A DNA stretch of 64,000 bases from Rheum nobile (lineage: Eukaryota; Streptophyta; Magnoliopsida; Caryophyllales; Polygonaceae): assembly GCA_027886185.1 (NCBI GenBank), contig WOAB01000056.1, positions 13,082,001 to 13,146,000 of the forward strand, written 5' to 3'. A program made the translations under genes and the position numbers. Of this stretch, positions 47,907 through 59,203 are shown in pieces; the stretch's first letter is position 1; the number at the start of each line of letters is the position of its first letter. Below the pieces are notes generated by a model. That model saw only the letters and a list, made by a program, of their open reading frames with translations, was not told where the DNA came from and did not search any database.

Positions 47907-48813
47907 TGTTGGATTGTTAGAGTTACGTCTGAGGGAACAAAAGCTTTGTTCCCACAGAAGGCACAGCGGAATAATATAGCAAGAAAGATAACGAATGAAC
48001 TCACGATGTATAGTGGAAACCCCAATTAGCAAAACTAGCTAATCAAAGAAAAATCACTACCTTTAAGCTTCCGCTTGAGAGGATTTTGAAGCGTCTACTT
48101 GTCTTATTAATTTCTTGTTCGATTACACTTGTATCCTGGACTTCAACACCTAGTAATCCACCTAAGTTTGAATCTCTTCTACAACGATGAATTCGAACTC
48201 AACTCTCAAAGACTCACAGCCGCTTCACTCTCTTTCTTTTCCTTTCTTTCTTTTTGTCGTTCGAAGTCGTACCTAGAAATGAATCCACACTTCTCTTAAA
48301 TACAACTCGGCTAAACCCTAATCATAACAAGATAAGATTTTTCCAAATAAGATTACAAGAAGATATGATTTTGTTTGAAGAATAATATCGCAACCGTCTA
48401 TATTAATTAAGGAAGGAGTTCCTTAATTAATATAATCGGAAGAGATATAATTCTTCTCTCTCCAATTATCTTATCTTAGGAAAGATTTCCTAAGATAAAA
48501 CAATCGGGCTTTCTCTCTCCATATCTTCTCAATCGGCTTAATCCTTGCAACCGAAGTCTTCAATCCTTGACCGCGTGAGCTTCTTTGATTTGTTTTCATA
48601 ATCGTCACGCTGGATTTCTTCCTTCCATTCGCAGCTTTGATCTTGTTGGTCACTGTTGTTCCTTGAGAGGTAACAAAGCACATGAACAGAGCTTTGTTCC
48701 CTCTGTGATCCTTTGCTGCAATGGTTCCCTGAGATAACAGTCTTTGTTCCTGAAACACTTAGTACCTAGATTAGTTGAATGTTTGTTACCATCAAAACCT
48801 AAGGAATTCAACA
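47907..48813 (-). repeat. Copia 3' LTR (left)
   Basis: It is 907 bp, with about 20 differences by eye from the right LTR (about 2%). The inner edge carries CCCCCTTTTT just inside the LTR, which is the polypurine tract AAAAAGGGGG on the minus strand. Confidence 0.92.
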
Positions 48814-50162
48814 AATTCCCCCTTTTTAATGGTGACAAACATCCTTGACAATAAAGCACATACATAAAGAAAAAGACAGTTATGAAGATAAAGTCTTCCC
48901 ACTAAGACAATATTGGTTCCCCCTTAGTCCAGTAACATATGTTACCTGTTTTGTTCCCCTCAACCAAAGCTACCTGTCATTTTCCCCCTTTTGGCATCAT
49001 AAAAAACAAAGGTAAGTAGATAGGGAAGAATGATCATAGCGAGATAAGCAAAACCACCCCTTGTTCATTAAAAGAAAACAAAACAGCTTAATCATCATGC
49101 AAACACAAACAACCAAAACATGCAAAATATCCAAACACAATCAACATGCCACACAGGGCAAACACAGTTCAGATAGAAATAAAATCAAACTGAGGAGATA
49201 GATGAGCTAGGGAATAAAAGAGGGGTTGGAAGGCAGGAGAGCGGTTTAAGCATCACTGTGACCAGCCGATGGGGCCGATGAGTGATGAGAGATCAGCACG
49301 CGCACATCTGCCATGAGAAGCTTCTGCTGTTCAGCCAAGTCCTGCACTGCACGACACAGGCTTCTCAGATCCTTCCCCAAACTCGATTTCTCATTCAGTT
49401 CCCCCTCAGAGTTATCCGCCTCAGAATCCTCCAGAGCCGCAGAAATAGCAGGAACACTTTCCACTTTCACCCACCCTTCATCGCCTTGAAGAACAAACTT
49501 CATCTTGTGAAGATAACTAACATCGAATGGACGGGAGAAGACACTCGATTCCGCCGAGGAGTTGTAGACTTTGTGATACTCCATAATTTTCTTGACAACT
49601 CGAGGGAACGGAAGAGCGTGAAGGTCAGTGTTCCTAGCATGGGCCATATGCTGCATCATAATCCGAGGGAGACAGATGGGCTCATTCTTTAACAGCAGAG
49701 AGAGGAGAACGACATCCAAGATCAGCACCTAGTTCCTTTTCTGCCCCCTAGGCGTAATGTTGCAGATCAAGAAGTGGAAAATCACTTTGTTGACGGCGGA
49801 CATCTCTGAGATGTCAAGATCACCACACCCTTGTGGATTCTCAACTCCTGTCATAGCCCACACAGCTTCAGAATAAGGAAACTCTTTTGGCCACCTTCCT
49901 TTAGGGTACTCACCATAGCCTTCATGTGGGACTCCTAGAGCGACTCCCAACTCGATACTTGAGAACAAATGCACCTTGCCTCCAAGCTTGTAACTCCCCA
50001 GAACGGCATGGGGTCTGACTTCCATCACATAGGTCGAATAGAACTCCCTCAGCAGGCCTTCATCCACTTCTTCTTCCTCCACAAACAACTGACTCGACTT
50101 CTGAGTCTCCAGCACTTCAGACACCACCTCCAGAGAGTTTTCCTTAAGGAACTCAGGGTCCA

Positions 50163-51610
50163 TGACAGGGCTAAAGTCGTGATGCCTATCAAATAAATCT
50201 CAAAATACCTACTAAGTAGTATAGTAAGCAAGACAAGGTCGATCCCACAGAGAGTCAGGTTATCAATTTGTGCAATTCGTTATCACCAACTAGGAACTAG
50301 GGGGGGTTTGTTTGTGTTTATCGTAACCAAAGTAAACAAAGCAAGTAAATAGGTTCGCAGGAAACGGTTGTAAATATAATGGGGAAAAGCGCCACACTCA
50401 ACAGAGATCCACACAACAATAGATAGGTCGATCACAGAATTCTATCAATCTCAAGTTCTTAATATTCCTATAGTTGTTCTTATCCCGATCTTAGATAACT
50501 ATTAGTTCTACCAGCCCTAATAGTACTTATTACTAAATCAAATCCGAAAACCTTCAAGACTCAATGAAGCAATAGCATTCAACCAAGGATTCAACAAGAT
50601 ACATGCAGTAGAAACAACCCGTTACTATAAGCATGCAATTAACTCTCTCTCACGATGAAGCGCTCGGATCCCCTATACGCAACAATCGTGCTCGCTACTA
50701 GATATGCAACCCGAACCCGGAATCACAAGTCCTAGCAATTAGGAAGATATCAATAAACCTAGGTGATCAATCTAAATAAATCAACATAAACCAATAATCA
50801 ATCAAGCACAAGAGAATTAATCCAACTAGATAGGAAAACGAACAAGAGTAGAAAACTCACAACCAATCAATTGCTGGCTTCAAACTGTCAAGTGCAACAA
50901 TGGAGGTTTAGTTCTCCATTAGGGTTTGTGAGAGAAAAAACGATGAAAGGTGGCAACTAGGGTTTTTGAGAGTAGATGATGCTCTAAAAGAGTCTTAAAC
51001 CTAACTTAAATACTAAAGTAATAATTCAGAAATAAAGAAAATAAAATAACAAACTAGGAAACTAAGTCTCGGAAATAAAATAGAACGAAATAAAAACTCG
51101 GAAATAAATCTCGTCAGCGCATTGCCACCGCGGGGTGCGGTGGCCTTCCTGCCGCGGGGGGCGGTGTCCTTCATGCCGCGGGGTGCGGTGTCCTTCATGC
51201 CGCGGGGTGCGGCAGTCTTCATTGGCCTTCAGCATTTGCGACACTTCAGTAAAAATGCCATAACTTTTGATTCTCAACTCGGATTGCGCTCATATTTTGA
51301 GGTCTTGCAGTAGACTTCAAGATCTAACTCCTCGAATTAGAATCACTCCATTTGGACATCTGAGTAAAGAGAACGAACCATTTGAATTCAACCCACTGTT
51401 CTTCTACTCTTCTCTTCACTTCATTTGCGTCTTTTACTGGTGGTTTCTTCCTCAGTGTCTCCTATGATCTCCAATATAGCTCAAACACTCCTAATAACAC
51501 CAAACTTCGCCCCCAAACGCCATGTATATGAGTGTGTCTAAATCTACCCGAATGACACCAATAAACCCTCTAATGACTCTTACTTAAGCCCTATAAAGTA
51601 GTGCTTATCA
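50163..51610 (-). repeat. Athila-type 3' LTR (left)
   Basis: It contains four CCGCGGGGTGCGG phrases at a 24-bp period (51122-51220). The LTR ends TTATCA at 51610 beside the purine tract CTCCCTCATGCTT. Confidence 0.93.
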
Positions 51611-53079
51611 AACTCCCTCATGCTTAGACCTTTGCTCGTCCTCGAGTAAACTAATAAAGAGTCTACTCCTCCAATGCAGCACACAAGGTTTCAGGAAGCA
51701 TCTCCTCCAACTAAGAGTCACCTAACCCATGCCAAGCTCCTGGCACCAAACTCATCTACTACACATCCTCATCATCAACAAACCTGGGGGCAAGCAAGAG
51801 TACTTCCCCCAAGCTTAACCCGGACATCCAATAGTGTGAGTAACCTCTAATCCTAACCTCCATCTATGACTCCTTATGTCTCCCAGAGTGACCTACCCGA
51901 CAATCCTTCTTTGACTCCTCTTCTTATGACGCCTCGCCAAGAATAATGAGAAATCCTAAAATCACTCTTCTTTTTTTTCGCTCATTTTGCCAAGGCGCCC
52001 TTTCGGGTTTTCACCAAGCCACTCATATTTTTTTCATAGATGTGCTCACATAAGCTCACGTCACTCTTGACCTCATATTACCCCAGCCTAATGTTGTTCC
52101 AAGCCACATGCTTATTGCCTAGGCCGCCCTTTCGGGTTTTCGACCTATCCCAGGATTTCAATTTTTGCCTTTTTTCAAATTTTTGGCTTTTTCTCCTTTT
52201 TATTTATTTTTCTCCTCCACGACGTAGCAAGTATAGAACTCTCCCCCATGGTTAAACATTGCATTGTCCTCAATGTAATGAAAGAAAAAATAATAGAAGT
52301 AGAGGGAAAAGCAAAAAATAACTCACAAACGTTGCCAAGCTGCTTGGACACTGTAGGTGATCGCTGGCGGTCTTCTCAATAAATGCCCATGTCTCTGGTG
52401 TTGGGCGGGTGTCTTCATCAACTCTATAATCTTCTCCTACCGTGCAACCATAGGAAACCACTTTGGTGAATAGTGGTAAAACATATTATGGCGGGGTCAC
52501 ACGGCCTTCTAGGAACACATGGTGGAGCCCAGATATGATCATGTTGGGGGCTCTAGTGTTCCTCCTCCTCAGCTGCCAATTGTAGGGTCATCATCGTTGC
52601 CAAATAATATGTGGGGCTAATGACTCCTTCTTGGACAACATGATGCGCAACATCTCCATGGGAAACTCTGGACAGCTGGCCTTGGTACAACTTTTTTTTT
52701 TTAAATCCGATTATTTTTTTTATTTTTTTTTTCGGATTTTTTTTATTTTTTTGCTCCCCGTTTAAGGTTTTTTCGGGGAGTTTATTAGTACAGGGAAGGA
52801 AGAGACTTACATTGGTGGTAAACACCTTCTTCAATAGGCATGGGTCTCTTTCCTGCAGGTTAGTCAGAAACAAAAACAAGAACAAAAACAAAGCAAAAAC
52901 ACACTAAAGAAAATGCAAAAACAAAGAAAGAAAAGCAAAGAAAGAAAAACATACCTCGGGTTGCCTCCCGGACAGCGCCTTAGTTATTGTCATGGCTTGA
53001 CATACTACTTGAACAACCTTAATCCACATCATCGGGTTCCTTAGGTACCCTCTCATTCAGCACCTCCTTCCTGAACCAA
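51611..53079 (-). other. Athila 3' untranslated region and remnant spacer
   Basis: It carries the post-pol signature at 52951-52996, a CATGGGGGAG purine tract in reverse near 52242-52252, and blocks shared with 9586-10306 of the plus-strand element. ORFs at 52270-52461 and 52553-52891 are short, cross poly-T runs (about 52685-52755) and have no recognised domain; the env-like ORF is missing. Confidence 0.6.
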
Positions 53080-55767
53080 TCATGGAAAGGTTTGAACCTT
53101 AGACCATTCCTCTTCTTCAACGGCTCTTTCACCTTGTCTTTCGTAGTCGCCTTCCCCCCCATACTTAGATCGATCAGGGGGGTGTTTAACTTCAACTTCA
53201 GGGGCCTGCATCATAGAGGGAACGAGCTTCTCGCTCGGAGTTAGCACAATGGGGCCAATGCCCAAAAGAGAAGTAGGAGACTCACCCTTCTCATCCAATA
53301 AAGCCGTGACTTCTTGCAGATTAGAAGATACAGTAATATCGACAGGCAAGTCAACTATGGGATCCTCTAGTATAGGTTGCAATTCATCCAAAGGGTTAGG
53401 ACTCATTACATCAACAAAGTTCAAAGAGGTGTTAATGACGGGTTTCATATCATATATGTTATATTCAACTCCATCCCCATCAAATTCCATAGTTAATTTC
53501 CCACTTCTAACATCAATTGTGGTATTTGCAGTTTTCATGAAAGGTCTACCTAACAGCATATGTGCACCTGTACCACCATCCATATCACGAACATAAAAAT
53601 CAGTGGGAAAAATCAGCGTATCTACCATAACAAGGACATCCTCAACAACCCCTTTCGGGTAGACATTGGTTCCATCAGCTAATTGAATAACTAGTCTAGT
53701 GTCCTGTAGTGGTGGCAGACCAAGGGACTCATAGAACGACAATGGTAAGACATTAATAGCAGCACCAATATCTAGCATAGCCTTATCAATCTTTGTCTCA
53801 CCAATGATGCAAGGGATAGAGAACATACCTGGATCACTGCACTTCTTGGGCAAACGCTTTTGAAATACAGCAGATACTTGCTCGCTCACCTGGACCTGCT
53901 TCTTTTTCTTCTGCTTCTGGTTCCTCTTGATCGTGCAGAGCTCCTTCAAGAACCGAGCATACTTGGGAATACTCTTAACAAGCTTGAGCAAAGGAATGTT
54001 GACCTTACACTTGCTAAAAGTTTCGAAGAGGTCCTTGTCGTCAACTACCCTTCTCTCCTTGAGCGCCTCTGGAAAATGGGTGGGTGGCTTCTCGGAACCG
54101 AGAGGAGGAAAGTAAGGACGAACGTAGGTGTCAACATAAGGCTCGTCATTAGCTCCAGCAGGTTGCCGCGGGGGGAGGCCAGTGTTCACCGCGGGGGGGG
54201 GGGGGGGCGGTAAACTACCCGAAGATTTCTGAGAATCAAGGTCACCGCTGGGGGCGGTAGCCTCATTGCCGCGGGGGGCGGTGGTCGTCAGAGCATCTTC
54301 ATTTTCCTTCTTACCGCTGGGGGCGGCAAGCTGGTGCCGCGGGGTGCGGTTTTCCTCCAGAGCTTCCTCTTTTCCTGCAACGTCTTCCTCAGCGCTTGGC
54401 AGTTGTTTCCTACTTCTGAGAGTCACAACACTAACATTTGCCCGTGGGTTAACTACCGTTTGAGATGGTAGATTTCCCGACATCTTTGCATCGATCCTCG
54501 TGATGGCTTCAGCCATTTGGCTCACCTGCGTTTCCAAATTCTTTATGCTTGACGTTGTGGCTTGAACATGGGTAGTGAAATGTTTCGTCAAGACTTGGAG
54601 CATATCTGCAGTTGAAGGAGATGCATCAGGTTGTGGATCTTGCGACCTTTGTAGAAATTGAGGTCTTGGCTGCTGTTGTTGAAACTGAGGTTGTTGTTGT
54701 TGATCTCTCCATCTAAAATTTGGGTGGTCTCTCCATCTCGGATTATAAGTGTTGGAGTAGGGATCATGCCGGGGTCTTGGATCTCCATAACCTCCTACAG
54801 CGTTTACTTCAGCAGGCGAATCATCTTGTAGTTGAGGGCAGGCGTCAGTGGGGTGGAATTGATCGGCACAGACCCCACACGCTTTGAGTTGCTGAGGAGT
54901 TCCTTGCAGTGTAAGTCTCCTCACCATGTCCTTCAACTCAGCAATATCACTGGCATATGCAGAGCGACCAGAGTCAGTAGCATTGACTCCTCTCTTAGTA
55001 GAAGCTCTACCAAAATTTCTTGTGCCCTCTGCCATCTCCTGAATCTTTTCCATGGCAGCTGTCGGTGTGGTGTTGAGAATATTGTCACCACATGCAGCGT
55101 CGACAATCCTCCTTTCGTTGTCCAGCAGCCCATTATAGAGATGAAGTACCAGATCCTGGTTGGAATACCCGTGGAATGGACAGCTTGAGCAAAGTCTCTT
55201 GAACCGCTCATAATAATCATACAGGCTCTCGTCAGCTTCCTGCTCAATGTTGCTAATAGCCTTCTTCAAACTGTTGGCCTTCTTTGCAGGGAAATATTTT
55301 TCGAGAAACGCCTTATGTAGCTTGTTCCACGTGTCAATGGTACCAGTAGGCAGATGGTAGTACCAATCATCAGCTGCGTCCTTGAGGGTGAACCCAAAAG
55401 CTCTCATCTTTATTTGCTCCTCAGTAACGTTTGCCGGTTTCATGCTCATGCAGACTGTGTGGAATTTACCCATGTGTTTGATTGGGTCCTCTCCAGCCAG
55501 TCCATGGAAAGATGGGAGCAAATGAATCAGCCCCGACTTCAACTCAAAGTTTACGCCCACTCCTATAGCAGGAATAGTCACAGCCAAAGGTTGTTGTTGC
55601 AAGTCGGGCGCAGTCAATTGTCTCAACGTTCTATCCGCGTCACCCATCTCAAATGCAGGGTTGTCAAAAACCAAAGTACGGTTCACTCTGCGATCCTGGG
55701 ACAAAGTTCTCTCAATCTCTGGATCAAAATCCAGAAGAGGTGAATTAGTAGCACGAGTGTGGACCAT
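53080..55767 (-). CDS. Athila-type Gag-protease polyprotein (open, 895 codons)
   Basis: The start ATG at 55767 (MVHTRATNSPLL) is preferred over one six codons upstream because the text matches Athila gag starts. Domains in order: Retrotrans_gag (residues about 85-225; FGFTLKDAADDWYYHLPTGT, WNKLHKAFLEKYFP, LYDYYERFKRLCSSCPFH), a CCHC knuckle CGVCADQFHPTDAC, a Gln/Pro-rich linker, a Ser/Pro linker built on CCGCGGGG-type phrases (54164-54352) that includes a G15-16 run, and a retropepsin-like domain (MLDIGAAINVLP, VIQLADGTNVYP, MLLGRPFMKT). The usual Asp-Leu/Ser-Gly is Asp-Ile-Gly. The ORF ends 38 residues after PPDRSKYGGEG. Pol is missing, so particles would depend on RT/IN from a related element. 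There are no stops or frameshifts. Confidence 0.88.
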   Translation of the reverse strand: MVHTRATNSPLLDFDPEIERTLSQDRRVNRTLVFDNPAFEMGDADRTLRQLTAPDLQQQPLAVTIPAIGVGVNFELKSGLIHLLPSFHGLAGEDPIKHMGKFHTVCMSMKPANVTEEQIKMRAFGFTLKDAADDWYYHLPTGTIDTWNKLHKAFLEKYFPAKKANSLKKAISNIEQEADESLYDYYERFKRLCSSCPFHGYSNQDLVLHLYNGLLDNERRIVDAACGDNILNTTPTAAMEKIQEMAEGTRNFGRASTKRGVNATDSGRSAYASDIAELKDMVRRLTLQGTPQQLKACGVCADQFHPTDACPQLQDDSPAEVNAVGGYGDPRPRHDPYSNTYNPRWRDHPNFRWRDQQQQPQFQQQQPRPQFLQRSQDPQPDASPSTADMLQVLTKHFTTHVQATTSSIKNLETQVSQMAEAITRIDAKMSGNLPSQTVVNPRANVSVVTLRSRKQLPSAEEDVAGKEEALEENRTPRHQLAAPSGKKENEDALTTTAPRGNEATAPSGDLDSQKSSGSLPPPPPPAVNTGLPPRQPAGANDEPYVDTYVRPYFPPLGSEKPPTHFPEALKERRVVDDKDLFETFSKCKVNIPLLKLVKSIPKYARFLKELCTIKRNQKQKKKKQVQVSEQVSAVFQKRLPKKCSDPGMFSIPCIIGETKIDKAMLDIGAAINVLPLSFYESLGLPPLQDTRLVIQLADGTNVYPKGVVEDVLVMVDTLIFPTDFYVRDMDGGTGAHMLLGRPFMKTANTTIDVRSGKLTMEFDGDGVEYNIYDMKPVINTSLNFVDVMSPNPLDELQPILEDPIVDLPVDITVSSNLQEVTALLDEKGESPTSLLGIGPIVLTPSEKLVPSMMQAPEVEVKHPPDRSKYGGEGDYERQGERAVEEEEWSKVQTFP

Positions 55768-55825
55768 AAGATAGGTCCACACCAAGGGTTAGTAACAAAC
55801 AAATCACAAAAACAGAAAATTTGAC

Positions 55826-55843
55826 TCCCCGGCAACGGCGCCA
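55826..55843 (-). promoter_or_regulatory. Primer-binding site for tRNA-Asp
   Basis: The minus-strand sequence TGGCGCCGTTGCCGGGGA matches the 3' end of plant tRNA-Asp, with CCA included, and lies four bases inside the 5' LTR end. This is the standard Athila/Tat primer. Confidence 0.85.
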
Positions 55844-55847
55844 AATT

Positions 55848-57294
55848 TGACAGAGCTAAAGTCGTGATGCCTATCAAATAAATCCCAAAATACCTACTAA
55901 GTAGTATAGTAAGCAAGACAAGGTCGATCCCACAGAGAGTCAGGTTATCAATTTGTGCAATTCGTTATCACCAACTAGGAACTAGGGGGGGTTTGTTTGT
56001 GTTTATCGTAACCAAAGTAAACAAAGCAAGTAAATAGGTTCGCAGGAAACGGTTGTAAATATAATGGGGAAAAGCGCCACACTCAACAGAGATCTACACA
56101 ACAATAGATAGGTCGATCACGAAATTCTATCAATCTCAAGTTCTTAATATTCCTATAGTTGTTCTTATCCCGATCTTAGATAACTATTAGTTCTACCAGC
56201 CCTAATAGTACTTATTACTAAATCAAATCTGAAAACCTTCAAGACTCAATGAAGCAATAGCATTCAACCAAGGATTCAACAAGATACATGCAGTAGAAAC
56301 AACCCGTTACTATAAGCATGCAATTAACTCTCTCTCACGATGAAGCGCTCGGATCCCCTATACGCAACAATCGTGCTCGCTACTAGATATGCAACCCGAA
56401 CCCGGAATCACAAATCCTAGCAATTAGGAAGATATCAATAAACCTAGGTGATCAATCTAGATAAATCAACATAAACCAATAATCAATCAAGCACAAGAGA
56501 ATTAATCCAACTAGATAGGAAAACGAACAAGAGTAGAAAACTCACAACCAATCAATTGCTGGCTTCAAACTGTCAAGTGCAATAATGGAGGTTTAGTTCT
56601 CCATTAGGGTTTGTGAGAGAAAAAACGATGAAAGGTGGCAACTAGGGTTTTTGAGAGTAGATGATGCTCTAAAAGAGTCTTAAACCTAACTTAAATACTA
56701 AAGTAATAATTCAGAAATAAAGAAAATAAAATAACAAACTAGGAAACTAAGTCTCGGAAATAAAATAGAACGAAATAAAAACTCGGAAATAAATCTCGTC
56801 AGCGCGTTGCCACCACGGGGTGCGGTGGCCTTCCTGCCGCGGGGGGCGGTGTCCTTCATGCCGCAGGGTGCGGTGTCCTTCATGCCGCGGGGTGCGGCAG
56901 TCTTCATTGGCCTTCAGCATTTGCGCACTTCAGTAAAAATGCCATAACTTTTAATTCCCAACTCGGATTGCGCTCATATTTTGAGGACTTGCAGTAGATT
57001 TCAAGATCTAACTCCTCGAATTGGAATCACTCCATTTGGACATCTGAGTAAAGAGAACGAACCATTTGAATTCAACCCACTGTTCTTCTACTCTTCTCTT
57101 CACTTCCTTTGCATCTTTTACTGGTGGCTTCTTCCTCAGTGTCTCCTATGATCTCCAATATAGCTCAAACACTCCTAATAACACCAAACTTCGCCCCCAA
57201 ACGCCATGCACATGAATGTGTCTAAATCTACCCGAATGACACCAATAAACCCTCTAATGACTCTTACTTAAGCCCTACAAAGTAGTGCTTATCA
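55848..57294 (-). repeat. Athila-type 5' LTR (right)
   Basis: It is paired with 50163-51610 and carries the phrase array at 56809-56905. Differences from the left LTR are mainly C/T and G/A, several at CpG, as expected from cytosine methylation. Confidence 0.93.
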
Positions 57295-58053
57295 GTCCAC
57301 CAGCAACTCTTTGACCACCGACTTGTGGCTCATATTTTTGACTTCAACCGCCTCCACCTTTGCCTTGGATTTGGCAGGATGACGTCGTTGGATTTTGCGG
57401 ACTGGACCGGCAGAAACCTTGGCCTTCTTGGCTTTGTTCCCTGAGAGGGGTTCTGACTCCTCGTCAGAGTTGACAGTGATCGCCTTTTCAGCCTGCCTCT
57501 GAGCGCGAGTCTTTCGCTCGGAGGAACAGCCAGCCTTTACCCTTCCAGAAGACTTTGGAACCTTAGGTGGCTCCTCCTCATCGTCCTCATCAACCAATTC
57601 CCTGGCGAGACTCCTCATAACTCCCTGAATTTTCTCCTTCACAGCCAAGTGCTCCTCAGTGGTGGCTGGGGTGGCCTCTCCAGGTAACTCCTCTGTCTCC
57701 TCTTCGATAGGGTCAGGATGGGTTGGAGAGGAATGGACCTCCTCTCTTTCAATTGAGGAGATAGTGGTTGGAGCGGCCGGAGAGATTTTAGGGTTAGGGT
57801 TTTGTGGAGCAGGTTCAGGGGTAGGAGATTTTGGGGCAGTGTATGGGACCATGATGAATTTGTCGGGTGTTGGTGAAGGTGGATGGGTGACTTTTGTGGC
57901 TGCCGGAGGGGGTGATGGAGTGTTTGAGGATGACGGCAGGGATTGGGAGATGGCGGCTAGAAGAGCAGGGTCAGTTCCCATCGCCGAGAGCTTGCTGAGG
58001 AGAGTTTGAAGGTCCTCGGCGACGGTGGTGGGAAGGTTTGAGTGGGAGGCCAT

Positions 58054-58788
58054 CTTTGAGAGGGGAGAGATTCTGGGAAGACGGGAGATAGAGAGAGGAT
58101 TACCTAGGGAGTTGATTTAAATAGACTTCAGAAGATCTTCAAAAGTTGCCAAAGATAAAATCCGATCTTTTCAGCTTCCAAAAGATAAATATCATAATCT
58201 TCAACTTTCCCCAAAAACTTTCCAAAATCTCGTCCAAATCCAATCAAACCAGCCACAAAGCCTAATTAATTCATTTCCCTTCAAATCACCCCTTAATGCA
58301 CAGCGCGTCCCAACGGCGGATTCACATCATTATCTCTGTTACACACGTCAACTCACACCTGCAAAGCACAGAGAGCCGAACCGTTTTCTCGCTAAACCAG
58401 AAAGTAGTAGTGTGTGATATTGGGGGACAGTTACCAGAGAGGGTACAAAAGACCATCACACGAAAAATGAACGATTATTTGATAATTTTTGAACATGCAT
58501 GAGAGGCCCCCAGATGTGGGTGATTAGAGGGGCTCATAGGAGGCATCAAGCATGGCGGCTAGGGTAAGCTGTATAATCAACTATCATTTGGTATTATGAT
58601 GAGGAAACAATACATCAAGTTGATTCTTTTGGGCCGAAAGAAAGCTGATTCTTGTGTTATTATGATGGCATAGATGATCATGCAAGAAAATTCAACACAT
58701 CAAAGAAGTGAAAGCACATGTTCAAGCTAATTGTTTATTTAATGCCCAAGGAAGAGAATGCATATCAAGTCATGATAATCCAACTTTC
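58054..58788. other. Copia region between env-like ORF and pol remnant
   Basis: A leader-like AT-rich stretch (58060-58290) precedes the env-like start. No integrase, RT or RNase H motif is visible in any frame where pol would be expected, so most of pol is deleted. Confidence 0.55.
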
Positions 58789-59202
58789 TCAATTTACCAC
58801 GCAATCTAGCCAATCATCGAAGGAACACAACAGATAGACATGTAGTTTAAGGGAACATACCAGGCTCCGTATGGAACTGAATGTTGAGTTCCCCAAATAG
58901 TGCCCTAATGAGAACATTGGCATTCTGATTCTTTGTTCCACGAAATTTCTTGGATGCCAATCTTTCTCCACACATTGATGTCTTTTCCAGATGTACATGG
59001 TACCTGAGCACAGAACCGGGAACAATTTAGTCATTAAGTCCTTATCCACATACCCATTTCCCTTACCTTTTGTCACCAGGTTTTTGAGTCTCAAACGGTC
59101 CTGCAGAAGTGAAGTGAGACTCTCTTTGTTCCCTGTCAAGTAACTGAAGCTGATACGAATGAAATACCGGGAACTATCATCACTTTATCCTGCACAGAGA
59201 GA
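58789..59202 (-). pseudogene. Copia protease/pre-integrase trace
   Basis: The ORF starting 59139 opens MTGNKESLTSLL, which resembles the segment after the protease and before GAG-pre-integrase (DSGCSRHMTG...). The following text (LVTKGKGNGYV, LFPVLCSGTM) is out of pattern. It marks the point at which pol was lost. Confidence 0.45.
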
Positions 59203-59203
59203 G

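Larger units (their letters stand above)
50163..57294 (-). mobile_element. Complete non-autonomous Athila-type Ty3 element (gag-protease only)
   Basis: LTRs at 50163-51610 (1448 bp) and 55848-57294 (1447 bp) begin TGATAAGCACTACTTT on the minus strand and end in TGTCA. The exact 5-bp duplication GTCCA flanks it (50158-50162, 57295-57299). The PBS matches tRNA-Asp, and a purine tract AAGCATGAGGGAGTT abuts the left LTR. The 4.24-kb interior codes only for gag and protease. RT, RNase H, integrase and env are absent, yet the post-pol signature is retained at 52951-52996. The two LTRs differ at about 25 positions by eye (about 1.7%), so the insertion is fairly young. It resembles TR-GAG-class elements, which supply or borrow Gag. 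Confidence 0.93.
49246..58053 (-). pseudogene. Sirevirus env-like ORF, split by the Athila insertion
   Basis: The N-terminal half (58053-57295) is Ser/Pro/Glu-rich with a basic stretch (RTRAQRQAEKA, KKAKVSAGPVRKIQRRHPAK). The C-terminal half resumes on the other side of the insertion at 50157 and keeps the same frame once the 5-bp TSD is discounted. It contains LREFYSTYVMEV, VHLFSSIELGVALGVP and MSAVNKVIFHFLICNITPRG, i.e. the plant putative transposon-protein (env-like) domain. It then passes an in-frame TAG at 49729-49731, and the continuation 49728-49246 has VVLLSLLLKNEPICLPRIMM and a coiled coil. The intact product would be about 557 residues. Function is unknown; an envelope role is speculative. 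Confidence 0.72.

Noticed and set aside
47437..47979. 180-codon ORF to the left of the copia element
   Set aside because: It crosses the LTR boundary into the LTR, so it is accidental.
51062..51313. ORFs with repeated TAPRG or MPRGAV text in the Athila LTRs
   Set aside because: They translate the CCGCGGGG phrase in the LTR, and both strands are open.
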